This document shows, piece after piece, positions 50,051 through 59,832 of a stretch of 63,357 nt of DNA. Source of the stretch: Actinomycetes bacterium (lineage in GTDB: Bacteria > Planctomycetota > Phycisphaerae > JAACET01); contig JAUXAG010000013.1 in the NCBI GenBank assembly GCA_030614915.1, positions 1-63,357 of the forward strand, in the 5' to 3' direction. How positions within the stretch are numbered: the first letter of the stretch is position 1; every line of letters starts with the position of its first letter. The position numbers and the translations under genes were made by a program. Under the pieces are notes generated by a model, which was given only the letters and a program-made list of their open reading frames with translations, did not search any database and was not told where the DNA came from.

Positions 50051-50509
50051 ATGCTAAAAAAGTTGTACATTAGCGCCGTCATTGTATTTGCAACAATTGC
50101 ATCACTGTTTTCAATCGCCAATTCCGCTTTAGCGGTACACGATTCCCTTCACTATTCCAGGCTCCCACTCGAATACCGCTCTGGCATTCAACGCCTTCAA
50201 GCTGGATGGCACTTCAGCGGTCTTTCTGACAAACAGCAGGATGCGATAAGCCGGGTGCACCAACGCTGGTACGAAGCAGGGCATTTGTCCTGGTTGGATG
50301 CGGGTATTCCGGTTGATATGGTAATACGGAAACATGAGGCGTTGGCGAATTTCGAGAAATTTGTGCCGCGATGGGGATTTCGCCTTCACCAGCAGTACCC
50401 AATTGCAACATCCTTTCTAGCTCTTTTGAGCTTTGTTCCAATGTTGGTACTGATGGGCCTTAGAAGGTGGGTTAGGTGGTTAACTTCTCCATCTGAGGGT
50501 CTTGGCTGA
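50051..50509 (+). CDS. Hypothetical membrane protein upstream of the second protease
   Basis: A 152-residue protein with an N-terminal signal or membrane helix (about 5-25), a soluble middle part with several conserved-looking Trp and His residues, and a C-terminal helix (about 120-140). No family is recognised. GGGAG lies about ten bases before the ATG. It is AT-richer than purB/pyrE and adjoins the protease gene, just as an unknown membrane protein adjoins the protease at 2908. Confidence 0.55.
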   Translation: MLKKLYISAVIVFATIASLFSIANSALAVHDSLHYSRLPLEYRSGIQRLQAGWHFSGLSDKQQDAISRVHQRWYEAGHLSWLDAGIPVDMVIRKHEALANFEKFVPRWGFRLHQQYPIATSFLALLSFVPMLVLMGLRRWVRWLTSPSEGLG

Positions 50510-50584
50510 TTAGACGTTTATCAGACTGCGGGGCGACTAAAAAGATGAACACTGCCTTTGGTTCCGTTTTTAAGGAGAACATAA

Positions 50585-51502
50585 ATGCACGCCAATAGGT
50601 TTTTTCAGGGCACCATTACCATTATGCTATTGTCATCCATATTGGGAGGAATTCTAATGGCAGCTCCTATACCACCTGTTTTTAAGTCTGTGGTCGCTTT
50701 TATCTACATTAAAAATGAGAAAGGCGAGCTTATTCCCAACGGAACAGCTTTTTTCGTGGCAGTCAAAAACCCTTCTGATCCTAACATTTCCAGTGTTAAT
50801 CTAGTTACGGCAAAACATGTGCTGTGTAAACCGGACACAAGCGAGTATCGCGACAACGTCTTCGTTCGTCTGAACAAGAAAGAGGGTGGTTCGGAGACCG
50901 TTCTTATTCCTATTAGCACCAAAGGCGAGAAACGGACAGTCTTCACACACAGTGACCCTAATGTTGATATCGCAGTTATTCCGTGCTTACCTAACCAGGC
51001 TAAGTTCGATTTTAAGTGTCTATCAGACGATATGATTATAACGAAAAAAGCATACAAGGATCTTAAGATTCGAGAGGGTTCTGAAGTATTTTTTACTGGG
51101 CTATTTTCACGACATCCAGGGGTCGAGAGGAACTATCCTATTGTTAGATTTGGCCGTGTTGCTCTGGTTACGGACGAGAAGATTGAGTGGAAGCCCGGAA
51201 AGAAAATGGACCTGTATCTGATTGAAGCTGGCTCTTACGGTGGCAACAGTGGTGCGCCAGTGTTCTTCGCTCTGGGGAGCGATCGTGAACCTGGAAAACT
51301 TATACTTGGTTCCACCATTTATAAACTGGCAGGTATCATGAAAGGCTCATTTTCTGATGTTCGTGAAATCAAAGTCGTTGACACAAAGAAAAAAAGAGTT
51401 CCAGTTGCGTTATCAAATATGGGGATCGCCGCCGTAGTCCCAGGCTATAAGCTCCACGAAGTACTATTTAGTGAGGAAGTCAAGAAAACCAGAGGTTTTT
51501 AA
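50585..51502 (+). CDS. Secreted trypsin-like serine protease, second copy
   Basis: A 305-residue protein with a signal peptide (about 8-27) and a trypsin-like domain. The likely triad is His78 (VTAKHVL), Asp128 (NVDIAVI) and Ser222 (GGNSGAPV), so His and Asp lie at the same positions as in the protease encoded at 2908. Both also share NGTAFFV at about 59-65. The two proteins are therefore paralogs of one divergent family. AAGGAGAAC precedes the ATG. The palindromic element of the first gene is not found here, so regulation differs. Confidence 0.8.
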   Translation: MHANRFFQGTITIMLLSSILGGILMAAPIPPVFKSVVAFIYIKNEKGELIPNGTAFFVAVKNPSDPNISSVNLVTAKHVLCKPDTSEYRDNVFVRLNKKEGGSETVLIPISTKGEKRTVFTHSDPNVDIAVIPCLPNQAKFDFKCLSDDMIITKKAYKDLKIREGSEVFFTGLFSRHPGVERNYPIVRFGRVALVTDEKIEWKPGKKMDLYLIEAGSYGGNSGAPVFFALGSDREPGKLILGSTIYKLAGIMKGSFSDVREIKVVDTKKKRVPVALSNMGIAAVVPGYKLHEVLFSEEVKKTRGF

Positions 51503-51637
51503 TCGTAAGTGTTAGAGCCACATTGACAGCGGGACAAGTTGTGCGGGAATGACGCGAAGGAAGACGGGGAATCTGAGATTCAAAATTAGAGATTTGAGCG
51601 GTGCATAAGCTAGACAGGAGACAGTAGAAAGTAGACC

Positions 51638-51694
51638 GCAGGCGAGAGTCTCGCCTGCTCTAGCTGTCTGCGGAAACGGTATTGCAGACAGCTA
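51638..51694. repeat. Two adjacent perfect hairpins at the xerD stop
   Basis: GCAGGCGAG and CTCGCCTGC (51638-51658) pair over the loop AGT. TAGCTGTCTGC and GCAGACAGCTA (51661-51694) pair over twelve bases. The second stem overlaps the xerD stop codon. They may end xerD transcription, although no T-run is present on the minus strand. Confidence 0.6.
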
Positions 51695-52669
51695 TCCATG
51701 AGGGTGGAATTTTTGGTGGACTTTTTTCAGGTGGGAGATGTCGACGTGGGTGTAGATCTGGGTGGTGGAGACGTCGACGTGGCCTAGCATTTCCTGAACG
51801 GAGCGGAGGTCGGCTCCGCCGGCGAGCAGGTGCGTGGCGAAGGTGTGGCGAAGAGTGTGGGGGGATAATGTACCGGCCAGGCCGGCCTTGCGGGCGTGCT
51901 TCTTGACGATGCGGAAGATGTCGATCCGCGAAAGAGGCAGTTGCTGGCGAGAGAGGAAGAATTCTGGGGGACTATTCGCCGGATCGGGCCGGGCTTTGTG
52001 GAGGTATTCCTGGAGGGCTTGGGAGGCCTGGGAGCCGATGGGAATGACTCGCTCGCGTGAGCCTTTGCCGATACAGCGCAAATAACCGATGCGAAAGTTG
52101 ACGTCGGCGGTCTTGAGGTTGGCCAACTCCTCGGCCCGCATGCCGGTGGCGTAGGCCAACTCGAGCATGGCTCGGTCGCGAAGGTCCAGGGGGGTCGAGC
52201 CGTCCGGGCCGGCGAGCAACTCTCGGACTCGCTGGGGGCTGAGGACCTTGGGCAGGCGGTGCCAGGAGCGCGGCTGAGAGATGACCTCGGCGGGGCTTCT
52301 GGGTAACAGGCCGATGATTACTATATAGCGACAAAAGGTGCGAAGGGCGGCGAGATGGCGGGCCTGGCTGGTCTCACAGAGGCCTTTCTCGCTGAGCAGG
52401 CGGAGGAACTTGGCGATGGTGGCGGGGCTGAGCCATTGGGGTAGGGATTCGTCGGGGGATTCAGAGCGATAGAGATCCAGCAGGAGGGACAAATCGCGGC
52501 GGTAGGCCTGGACGGTGTTGTGGGCCAAGGCCCGCTCGATTCGAAGCCAGCTAAGGAAATCCCGCAGGAGCTGCTGGGCCTGGACTGGGGAGCTATCCGG
52601 GCTGGGCGGCGAGCTCAGGCTTGGGCTGGGCCTGTAGGCGTTTGAATATTTCACAGTCCTCGTACTCAT
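51692..52669 (-). CDS. xerD: Tyrosine recombinase XerD
   Basis: A 325-residue site-specific recombinase. The catalytic set is complete: Arg in GMRAEELANL near 175, Lys in IGKGSRERVIPI, HTLRHTFATHLL near 272, MLGHVDVSTTQIYTHV near 295 with nucleophile Tyr. It acts with XerC on dif to resolve chromosome dimers. It is of housekeeping type, with no phage or integron neighbours. The N-terminus before residue 30 is not conserved and overlaps a separate small gene; the start may be the ATG at 52669 or the GTG at 52654 after GAGGA. Confidence 0.88.
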   Translation of the reverse strand: MSTRTVKYSNAYRPSPSLSSPPSPDSSPVQAQQLLRDFLSWLRIERALAHNTVQAYRRDLSLLLDLYRSESPDESLPQWLSPATIAKFLRLLSEKGLCETSQARHLAALRTFCRYIVIIGLLPRSPAEVISQPRSWHRLPKVLSPQRVRELLAGPDGSTPLDLRDRAMLELAYATGMRAEELANLKTADVNFRIGYLRCIGKGSRERVIPIGSQASQALQEYLHKARPDPANSPPEFFLSRQQLPLSRIDIFRIVKKHARKAGLAGTLSPHTLRHTFATHLLAGGADLRSVQEMLGHVDVSTTQIYTHVDISHLKKVHQKFHPHG

Positions 52670-52760
52670 GGCCGCAAATGGTAATGGCCTCGTCCAGCCG
52701 GTCCAGGCACATATGCTTTTGGCAGTCGGGGTTTTTTTGGTCTATGTATGGACAAGCCAC
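52593..52760 (-). CDS. Small cysteine-rich protein overlapping the xerD start
   Basis: A 55-codon gene in a different frame from xerD. It starts at a GTG preceded by AAAGG and encodes a compact protein with five Cys: CPYIDQKNPDCQKHMC and CGHEYEDC plus charged residues between, a pattern expected for a metal-binding fold. It ends in a Pro/Ala-rich tail that lies over the unconserved N-terminus of xerD. It resembles small conserved proteins with a CPYLD...C...C layout that I associate with planctomycetes, from memory only. It is too short for ordinary gene calling. Confidence 0.65.
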   Translation of the reverse strand: MACPYIDQKNPDCQKHMCLDRLDEAITICGHEYEDCEIFKRLQAQPKPELAAQPG

Positions 52761-52921
52761 AAGGGACCTTTCATTGAATAGTAGTATCCGGCAGGTACGC
52801 TGAGCCGACGGCCCAGAGGCACCGGCGGGGCGTCTGTGAGGGTATCGACCCTGGAGGGGCGAAATCTTTAGGGATTTGAGGAATTATGCAGCTTGAGGAG
52901 TGAAAATAACAGAGGGCAAGA

Positions 52922-52993
52922 GGCGGCGGTCGGATTCGAACCGACGATAACGGATTTGCAATCCGTCGCCTTAGGCCACTTGGCTACGCCGCC
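52922..52993 (-). tRNA. tRNA-Cys (anticodon GCA)
   Basis: The minus strand folds into a complete cloverleaf of 72 bases. The acceptor stem is GGCGGCG with CGCCGCC, the anticodon stem ACGGA/TCCGT holds TTGCAAA, and the T arm is GTCGGTTCGAATCCGAC. The CCA end is not encoded. It lies alone between xerD and the rhamnose genes. Confidence 0.95.
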
Positions 52994-53029
52994 AACGGTA
53001 AGTGAATCTATCTGGACAGGGGCCCAGAG

Positions 53030-53288
53030 TCAAGAGTTTTGCTGATAACGAGGGGGTTTGAAGTACTTTTGAATGACAGCGGCGCCGAGCTTGGCAAAGG
53101 CAGATATCCGCTGCTCGGATGATTTGTATTAATGAATGTGCGAATTGACCTTGAGCTGGATCGATGGAGCATAGTTCTGCTTTGCCAGGGCTTGCAGCTG
53201 CTCGGGCGAACCTAACTGGCTGATAGCCAGGATACTTTTTTTTGCAACGATTGTCTCTGATTCCTCCGTGAAAAAAACATCTTGCCTT
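53030..53288 (-). pseudogene. Remnant of one or two genes behind rhaA
   Basis: After the rhaA stop the same strand holds GGAGG and then a frame that reads like protein, SILAISQLGSPEQLQALAKQ and PSIQLKVNSHIH, ending at a TAA. Beyond that stop the same frame reads SSEQRISAFAKLGAAVIQKY and continues to a TGA. The first part resembles the start of a PHP-type protein and the second the start of a larger enzyme, judged from memory. I interpret it as a deletion scar in a former longer rhamnose operon. No valid start codon fits the binding site. Confidence 0.4.
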
Positions 53289-54563
53289 TTAGTGGGCACG
53301 CTTCGAGAGAACATCCTTTTCATAGGCCTTAACTCTGTCAAGCCAGGCCAGGCCGACAGGAACATTCTCTTTGAGGCAGTAGTAATCCCAAACCGCACCA
53401 AATGGCAGGGTCTTAATCTCCTCAAGTAGGGCGAGCCGGCTGGTAAAGTCGCCACTGGTTTCCATTTGACAAAGCATTTGCCTCGGCTCGAGCACAGCGA
53501 TAAGCAGGGCTTTGAGCATGCAGCGTGTTCCTATAACCCAAGCTGCTATGCGGTTGATGCTGGCGTCGAAAAAGTCCAGACCGATGTACACCCGGCTGAG
53601 GAAATCGCCCCTGACGATTTCTTCGGCAATGGCACGCAGTTCGTCGGACAAAACTACTACGTGGTCACTGTCCCAGCGCACGCCCCGACTGACGTGGAGC
53701 AGAATTTCATCAAGAAAGGTCAGTACCGACGAAATCTTGTCCGAGATTACTTCCGTCGGATGAAAATGGCCAGCATCAAGACAGAGTAGCTTGTTGTTCC
53801 GGATCGCATAACCCAAATAGAACTCATGCGAGCCGACGACGTAGCTTTCCGAACCGATACCGAAAAGCTTACACTCCACCGCATCAAGGTTGTATTGAGG
53901 ATCGAGTTGTTCGGCAAAGATTTCATCGAGCGACTTTTTGAGAATAAGTCTTGGCGTTTTGCGGTCGGCGGGGATGTCCTTATATCCGTCGGGGATCCAG
54001 ACGTTGGTAATGCACGGGCTATGCAGAGCTTTGCCCATCTGCTCGCCGATTTTACGGCAAGCGATGGCGTGCTCAACCCAGAATTGTCGTACCCCCTCGT
54101 CCCGGCTGGCCAGAGTAAAGCCGCTGTCGGCCTTGGGGTGTGAAAAGAATGTTCCATTGAAGTCCATCCCAGCAAGGTTGGTTTTAGCCCAAGCTATCCA
54201 ATTGGAAAAATGCTCTGCCGTAAGCTGGTCGCGGGCAACATTCTTGCCACCGGTCTCAGCATAGCTTGCCTGAAGATTCAGTCGATGTTTGCCGGGAATA
54301 AGACTCAGAACCATTTCAATATCTGCCCGAAGTTCATCCGCGTTGCGAGCTTTGCCGGGATAGTTGCCCGTAGCCATGATACCGCCCCCGGACAACCCAG
54401 CATCAGACGTTTCAAATCCGCCGAGATCGTCTCCCTGCCAGCAGTGCAAGGAAATCGCTATCTGTTTCAGCCGCTCAATGCTCGCCTCGGTATCCACACC
54501 GATTTGGGCATACCTGTCCCTGGCTTCTGTGTATAGTCTTTCGATAGTTTTGTCTGTAAGCAT
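53289..54563 (-). CDS. rhaA: L-rhamnose isomerase
   Basis: A 424-residue cytoplasmic enzyme that converts L-rhamnose to L-rhamnulose. Family blocks include [15 protein letters not shown] at the N-terminus, metal-site regions [18 protein letters not shown] and [14 protein letters not shown], and [27 protein letters not shown] stands ten bases before the ATG at 54563. It follows rhaB after five bases, so the two are one transcript. The length matches E. coli RhaA. There is no aldolase RhaD in the window. Confidence 0.95.
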   Translation of the reverse strand: MLTDKTIERLYTEARDRYAQIGVDTEASIERLKQIAISLHCWQGDDLGGFETSDAGLSGGGIMATGNYPGKARNADELRADIEMVLSLIPGKHRLNLQASYAETGGKNVARDQLTAEHFSNWIAWAKTNLAGMDFNGTFFSHPKADSGFTLASRDEGVRQFWVEHAIACRKIGEQMGKALHSPCITNVWIPDGYKDIPADRKTPRLILKKSLDEIFAEQLDPQYNLDAVECKLFGIGSESYVVGSHEFYLGYAIRNNKLLCLDAGHFHPTEVISDKISSVLTFLDEILLHVSRGVRWDSDHVVVLSDELRAIAEEIVRGDFLSRVYIGLDFFDASINRIAAWVIGTRCMLKALLIAVLEPRQMLCQMETSGDFTSRLALLEEIKTLPFGAVWDYYCLKENVPVGLAWLDRVKAYEKDVLSKRAH

Positions 54564-54568
54564 CTTGT

Positions 54569-56044
54569 TTAAATCCTCCATTTACGGGACTGATTGTATT
54601 TGTCTCGTTTCTCTTTCCACAGAGCATGCTCCTGCGGTTGGTATGTTTGCAGTTGAGCTGAATTGAACAAAACCTGCTGGACCTGATCACCCTCGGACAG
54701 AATGCCCAAGGCCCGCGCCTGGCAGATGGCATTACCCATGGCTGTACACTGTTGGACCCCGGCATGGACGACTACATCGCAAGCATTGGCGGTGAATTGG
54801 CAGAGCAGCTTGTTGGCACTGCCTCCGCCGACAAGGTACAAACAATCACGTTGTTTGCCGGTAAGCTCAGCAATAACATCCATACGCCAGGCATACTCCA
54901 GAGCCAGCGATTCCAGTACACAGCGAATTAATTGTCCACGCGTTTGAGGGCTGCCCTGAGCGGTATCGGCTAGGACCTTTCCTAAAGCGACCTCCATGTC
55001 TGCTGGTGCTAGCAGCGATTCGTCAGCCACGTTGAACAGGCCGGCAAACCCGGTGGCTGTGGCAGCCTCGCTGGTCATTCGCACATAGTCCCAGGGATCG
55101 CTGGAAGTATTCCACTTTCGACGAAGTTCCTGCAGCAGCCAAAGGCCAAGGATGTTTCTTGCCAGATACCAACCCCCAAGGGTGTACTCGTTGGTATAGC
55201 CCTGCTGGAGGCACGGCACTGTCGTGATTGGCTTATCTACTAGCGTGCCAATGACGCTCCATGTGCCGCAGGACAAAAACGCCCAATTGTCCCCCTCGGC
55301 TGGCACGGCGGCCACCGCAGAGGAGGTGTCGTGCCCGCAGACAGCAATTACCGGCACATCGGAAAGTCCAACTTCCTCGGCTAGGGCCGGTTGCAAGGGC
55401 CCAAGAACGGTGGCCGGCTCGATCAATTCCCCGAATATCTCCGGCAAAGCGAAGCGCTCGATAACTGCTCTGCTCCACAGGGCGTTCGTAGCCATGATGT
55501 TGCTGGTACTGGCAATCGACCGCTCGTTCGCCTTTCGTCCGCTAAGAAAGTAGTTGAACAGGTCGGGCATATTCAGAAAGCTCTTGGCAATCCCCAACAG
55601 TTCCGAGCCGTCGCGCCGCATGGAAGCTAATTGAAACAACGAGCTTATCGGCCAGGGCTCGCAGCCGGTCTCGGCAAAGATGTCTTGCCGGGACATAATT
55701 GCATCCGAATACTGGTGAATTTGATCCGTTCTATGATCTCGATAGTGAACGGGGTTGCTCAGTAATGATCCATCAGCCGCCAACAGGCCGAAGTCCACCC
55801 CCCAGGTATCAATGCCAATACCGTCAGGGCTGATGCCTTGTTCCGCACAGATGCGCATGGTATGGAGCATTTCGGTGAACAGATATGGGAAATCCCAGTA
55901 GAGCGTACCAGCCAAGCGAACCGGCCGATTGGGCCAACGATGGATTTCTTCCATTTCCATTTTGCCGCCACGGAGCATAATCAGAATGCCACGCCCGCTC
56001 TCTGCCCCAAAATCTATGGCCAGAAAACGTTTTTCACTCTCCAT
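54569..56044 (-). CDS. rhaB: Rhamnulokinase
   Basis: A 491-residue FGGY-type sugar kinase that phosphorylates L-rhamnulose. It has [11 protein letters not shown] at the start, [11 protein letters not shown] near 86, CGHDTSSAV near 235 and [10 protein letters not shown] near 258, typical of RhaB. The start is the ATG at 56044, preceded by TAGGAG at some distance; a further 10 codons upstream is open. It forms the first gene of the rhaBA pair, divergent from the efflux operon at 56229. No regulator or transporter is adjacent. Confidence 0.94.
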   Translation of the reverse strand: MESEKRFLAIDFGAESGRGILIMLRGGKMEMEEIHRWPNRPVRLAGTLYWDFPYLFTEMLHTMRICAEQGISPDGIGIDTWGVDFGLLAADGSLLSNPVHYRDHRTDQIHQYSDAIMSRQDIFAETGCEPWPISSLFQLASMRRDGSELLGIAKSFLNMPDLFNYFLSGRKANERSIASTSNIMATNALWSRAVIERFALPEIFGELIEPATVLGPLQPALAEEVGLSDVPVIAVCGHDTSSAVAAVPAEGDNWAFLSCGTWSVIGTLVDKPITTVPCLQQGYTNEYTLGGWYLARNILGLWLLQELRRKWNTSSDPWDYVRMTSEAATATGFAGLFNVADESLLAPADMEVALGKVLADTAQGSPQTRGQLIRCVLESLALEYAWRMDVIAELTGKQRDCLYLVGGGSANKLLCQFTANACDVVVHAGVQQCTAMGNAICQARALGILSEGDQVQQVLFNSAQLQTYQPQEHALWKEKRDKYNQSRKWRI

Positions 56045-56228
56045 ATCCGTTGCTGCTCCTACATTGGAAGGCAAGGCAATATCGATCCTCGTCTGGGCAA
56101 GTATACATCATTCGGCCTCATGTTGCCAAGGGCTTGGGGATACCGCTGCTCGTGGGAGTTTTTCCATGTCCGGGTTAGATAAGAACACCTCTGGACTGTA
56201 AAGGGCATAAGTGGCATAATAGAGGTCT

Positions 56229-58124
56229 ATGACGAAAAGGCTTTACAAATCGCAGCTGTTTGGGCTAGCCTTGGTGCTGTGGTTGGCCGTGTGGGCGGGG
56301 ACAGGATGCAGCAAGCCGGCGGACTATCGGCGGGAAGCCGACCAGGCAGCAGCCAAGATTATCGAACAAAAACAGTTCGAAGCCCTGGGGCGGTCTGAAG
56401 CATTCAGCATCGAACGTCCGGCGGACACTTTGCGCCGCCGAATCCTATTAGCCAGCGGTCTGCCCTATTCCGGCAGGGCCTCGCTGGGAACCGGCCAACT
56501 TGAGCTCATCGAACATTGGCCGGAAAAGGACTACCCGAGTTCAAGGCCGGATGCCGAGCCTGCGGTTGGGCCTTGGAATGATAAGCAGCCGCGGCGACTG
56601 ACGCTGATCGAAGCCCTACAGGTGGCGGCTCGCAATAACCGGGACTACCAAAGTCAAAAAGAGGATATTTTTCGGGCAGCTTTGGACCTTGACCTGGAGC
56701 GTGATGACTTTCGGGACACCTTTGCGGGCAGCCTGGAGTCCATCTATAGCGCCGATTTGAGCGGGGATCATACTGAAAGCGGAATTGAGAACAGTATCGA
56801 GGCGGGTGTGGGTCGCCAGCTCAGGAGCGGTGCTGCCCTTTCGGCCCGGATAGCCCTGGATCTGGTGAATCTTCTGACGCTGGATAGAGCGTCGTCATTC
56901 GGCATTTTCGCCGACGCTACGGTCTCGATTCCTTTGCTTCGTGGATCGGGCAAGCACATTGTCAGCGAACCGCTGAGGCAGGCGGAGCGGGATGTGATTT
57001 ACGCCATACACAGGTTCGAGCGTTTCAAGCGTACCTTGGCTGTCCGCGTAGCCAGCGAATACCTTTCGGTACTGCGGCAAAAGGATCAACTCAAAAACGC
57101 AGAAGACAACTATGGGCGATTGCTGAAATCGAGTCGCCGGGCTCAGAGGATGGCCGATGCCGCTCGGTTCCGGGCGATCCAGGTAGATCAGGCCCGACAG
57201 GAGGAATTGCGAGCCCGCGACCGGTGGATTCGCGCTCAGCAGTCCTACGCCAGAGGGCTCGATTCGTTCAAGATCACGCTGGGACTGCCGACCGACGCCA
57301 ATATTGAACTGGATGAGGCGGAACTGGAGCGTCTGGCAGAGATGGCTAAGAAGGTTATGCCCATTGAACGCAGCGGGGCGGTCCCCGCCGAGCCGGCAAC
57401 ACTGGGAACGTCTGACGCCGACAGCCCTGTTGAACTGGTTCCGCCCAGTCGAAAGGACGGCGGACCATTGGAACTGGAACCGTCGGAGGCAGTCAGATTG
57501 GCCCTGGAGCACCGGCTTGATTTGCGGACGGCTCTGGGTCGTGTTTACGATGCCCAGCGGGGCGTGGTGGTGGCGGCGGATAATCTGCGGGCTGAGCTAA
57601 CTCTGGCGGGCACGGCCCAGGCGGGTAGTCGGCGAAGCCTAAGCTCCGCAGACAGTCCCAATGCCCAACTGCGCCCGGAGAAAGGCTCCTACTCGCTGGG
57701 CCTGTTTCTGGATTTGCCTTTGGAGCGCACAGCCGAGAGGAACGCGTATCGGGCCAGTTTCATCAGCCTCGAACGAGCGGTGCGCAGTGTGCAAGAACTG
57801 GAGGATCAAATAAAGCTCGGCGTTCGTAATGATTTGCGGAACCTGCTGGAGGCTCGGGAAAGTACTAAAATCCAGGCCCTGTCGGTGCGTGTGGCCCAAC
57901 GGCGGGTGGCAAGCACGGAACTGTTCCTGAAGGCTGGAGATGCACAGATGCGAGACGTTTTGGAAGCGCAAGAATCGCTGGTTTCAGCCCAGAATGAATT
58001 GACGGCGGCTTTGGTTAATTATCGTGTGGCCGAGCTGGATCTCCAGCTCGATATGGACGTACTGGAAGTAAGCGAGAAAGGACTTTGGCGTGAATACCGA
58101 CCCGAAGACGACAAATCCGAATAG
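56229..58124 (+). CDS. TolC-family outer membrane efflux lipoprotein
   Basis: A 631-residue protein with lipobox WAGTGC near residue 27, then an unusual region (about 30-130) and two long helical OEP repeats (about 135-370 and 420-610). Helical hairpins with heptads, for example RVASEYLSVLRQKDQLKNAEDNYGRLLKSSRRAQ, match TolC-type channels. It should form the outer membrane part of the efflux system encoded downstream. A possible promoter is TGGACT-17-CATAAT just before the gene, which would leave almost no leader. The HlyD gene overlaps its end by 35 bases. Confidence 0.85.
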   Translation: MTKRLYKSQLFGLALVLWLAVWAGTGCSKPADYRREADQAAAKIIEQKQFEALGRSEAFSIERPADTLRRRILLASGLPYSGRASLGTGQLELIEHWPEKDYPSSRPDAEPAVGPWNDKQPRRLTLIEALQVAARNNRDYQSQKEDIFRAALDLDLERDDFRDTFAGSLESIYSADLSGDHTESGIENSIEAGVGRQLRSGAALSARIALDLVNLLTLDRASSFGIFADATVSIPLLRGSGKHIVSEPLRQAERDVIYAIHRFERFKRTLAVRVASEYLSVLRQKDQLKNAEDNYGRLLKSSRRAQRMADAARFRAIQVDQARQEELRARDRWIRAQQSYARGLDSFKITLGLPTDANIELDEAELERLAEMAKKVMPIERSGAVPAEPATLGTSDADSPVELVPPSRKDGGPLELEPSEAVRLALEHRLDLRTALGRVYDAQRGVVVAADNLRAELTLAGTAQAGSRRSLSSADSPNAQLRPEKGSYSLGLFLDLPLERTAERNAYRASFISLERAVRSVQELEDQIKLGVRNDLRNLLEARESTKIQALSVRVAQRRVASTELFLKAGDAQMRDVLEAQESLVSAQNELTAALVNYRVAELDLQLDMDVLEVSEKGLWREYRPEDDKSE

Positions 58125-59832
58125 GTCCTTGGGCGCTATGACGAGGAGCCGATGGCTCCGAGTGGTGGGGGTGCTAGTGGTGATTCTCATCGTTTGGAGT
58201 TTGTTCTGGGCGATTTGGCTAAGGCCGTCCAAGCCCGAACAGAAAGAATCTGTCTTTGTCGTGAAGCGTGGGCCGCTGCGGATCAGCGTTACGGAGTCGG
58301 GGACGCTTAAGAGCCGCGACCGGGTCGTGGTCAAGAGCGAGGTCGAAGGCAGAACGACAATCCTTTGGCTTATACCGGAGGGCAGGCACGTCCAAAAGGA
58401 CGATCTGCTGCTGGAACTCGACGCCAGCCGGCTGGAGGACGAAAAAACCAGGCAGCAGATTACGGTGCTCAATGCCGAGGCGTCTTACATCCGGGCGAGA
58501 GAAAATCTAGCGGTTACGAAGAGCCAGACCGAAAGCGACATTGCCAAGGCCAAACTGGCCCACAAGTTCGCTAAGTTGGACCACCAGAAGTACATTAAGG
58601 GTGAATACCCCCAGGAAGTCCAGCAAGTGGAAGCCGACATCACGATCGCCCGTAGAGAGCTTATCCGGGCCAAGGAGAAGCTCCACTGGTCGGAAGAGTT
58701 GGAAAAGGAAGGCTATATTACCAAAACTGAACTAGAAGCCGATGAACTGGCCCTCGAACAAAAGCAGCTCAAGGTGGAACTGTCCGAAAGAGACCTGGAA
58801 GTGCTCCAAGAGTACACGCACGTTAGAGACTTAGAGCAGAAAAAGAGCGACGTTGAACAGGCGGAGAAGGCTCTGGAAAGGGAGATGCTCCAGAGCTCGG
58901 CAGATATGGTTCAGGCCAACGCGGAGCTTAAGGCTAAGGAATCGGAATACGCACGGCAGAAAACTATCCTAGCGAAAACCATCGATCAGATCGCCAAATG
59001 CCGGGTGGTGGCCCCGGTGGCGGGAATGGTAGTCTACAGCACCACGGGAAGGGGCAGTTGGCGAGGAAACGTCGAGCCGATGGAGGAAGGCCAGGAAGTG
59101 CGCGAACGTCAGGAACTGATCTATCTGCCAACCACTGCTTCGATGATGGCTGAAGTAAAGGTTCACGAATCCAGCCTGCGGAAGGTTCATCAGGGCATGG
59201 AGGTGGTTATCACAACCGATGCTCTGCCGGGAAAGGTTTTGCCCGGGAAGGTAGGCAAGATCGCCCTGCTGCCCGATGCGACGATGGCTTGGCTCAATCC
59301 CGACCTGAAGGTCTTCAGCACAGATATCTATTTAGATGGTGACGCTAGCGAAGTTCGCCCGGGAATGAGCTGTCAAGCCGAGATCATCGTTGAGGAGTAT
59401 GCTGATACGGTTTATGTGCCGGTCCAGTCGGTGCTTCGTGTGGGGGGTAAACCGACGGTGTATGTGGTTGGCCCTGACGGAGTCCAGCCGAGGGAAGTTG
59501 AGTTGGGCCTGGACAACAACCGAATGGTGCGGATAGTCAACGGACTGCAGGAGGGTGAGCGGATATTACTGGCTCCGCCACTTGCCCCGTCGGAAGTGAG
59601 AACCGAGGTCCCGGAGATAAAGCAACCGGGAGCGGTTGGCACCGGCCAGACAGAGCCCAGAGATGGGCGAAGCCCTGAATCGGAGGCATCGGGCAAACCT
59701 TCCCCGGAGGAAATACGCAAGCGGATGGAAAGCCTATCTCCCAGCCAGCGTGAAGAACTTGAGAAGCGGGCAAGGCAACGGAGAAGAAGCAGCCAAGGGG
59801 AAGCGGACAAGCCCCCCAGCGAGAAACAATGA
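58090..59832 (+). CDS. HlyD/MacA-family periplasmic adaptor
   Basis: A 580-residue adaptor with a membrane helix (about 24-46), a barrel-sandwich half (about 60-110), a long coiled-coil hairpin (about 115-290) and the returning half with VVAPVAGMVVYST near 313, then a beta barrel. The C-terminus adds a disordered Pro/Glu/Arg-rich tail of about 70 residues. It connects MacB-type transporters to TolC. Start taken as the GTG at 58090 after AAAGGA; an ATG at 58138 is possible. The ABC gene begins inside its stop. Confidence 0.87.
   Translation: MNTDPKTTNPNRSLGAMTRSRWLRVVGVLVVILIVWSLFWAIWLRPSKPEQKESVFVVKRGPLRISVTESGTLKSRDRVVVKSEVEGRTTILWLIPEGRHVQKDDLLLELDASRLEDEKTRQQITVLNAEASYIRARENLAVTKSQTESDIAKAKLAHKFAKLDHQKYIKGEYPQEVQQVEADITIARRELIRAKEKLHWSEELEKEGYITKTELEADELALEQKQLKVELSERDLEVLQEYTHVRDLEQKKSDVEQAEKALEREMLQSSADMVQANAELKAKESEYARQKTILAKTIDQIAKCRVVAPVAGMVVYSTTGRGSWRGNVEPMEEGQEVRERQELIYLPTTASMMAEVKVHESSLRKVHQGMEVVITTDALPGKVLPGKVGKIALLPDATMAWLNPDLKVFSTDIYLDGDASEVRPGMSCQAEIIVEEYADTVYVPVQSVLRVGGKPTVYVVGPDGVQPREVELGLDNNRMVRIVNGLQEGERILLAPPLAPSEVRTEVPEIKQPGAVGTGQTEPRDGRSPESEASGKPSPEEIRKRMESLSPSQREELEKRARQRRRSSQGEADKPPSEKQ

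Noticed and set aside
51692-52669. Phage or integron integrase
   Set aside because: The tyrosine recombinase has the length and motifs of chromosomal XerD. There are no phage genes, attachment repeats or cassette sites nearby, and the tRNA-Cys gene is not duplicated at its end.
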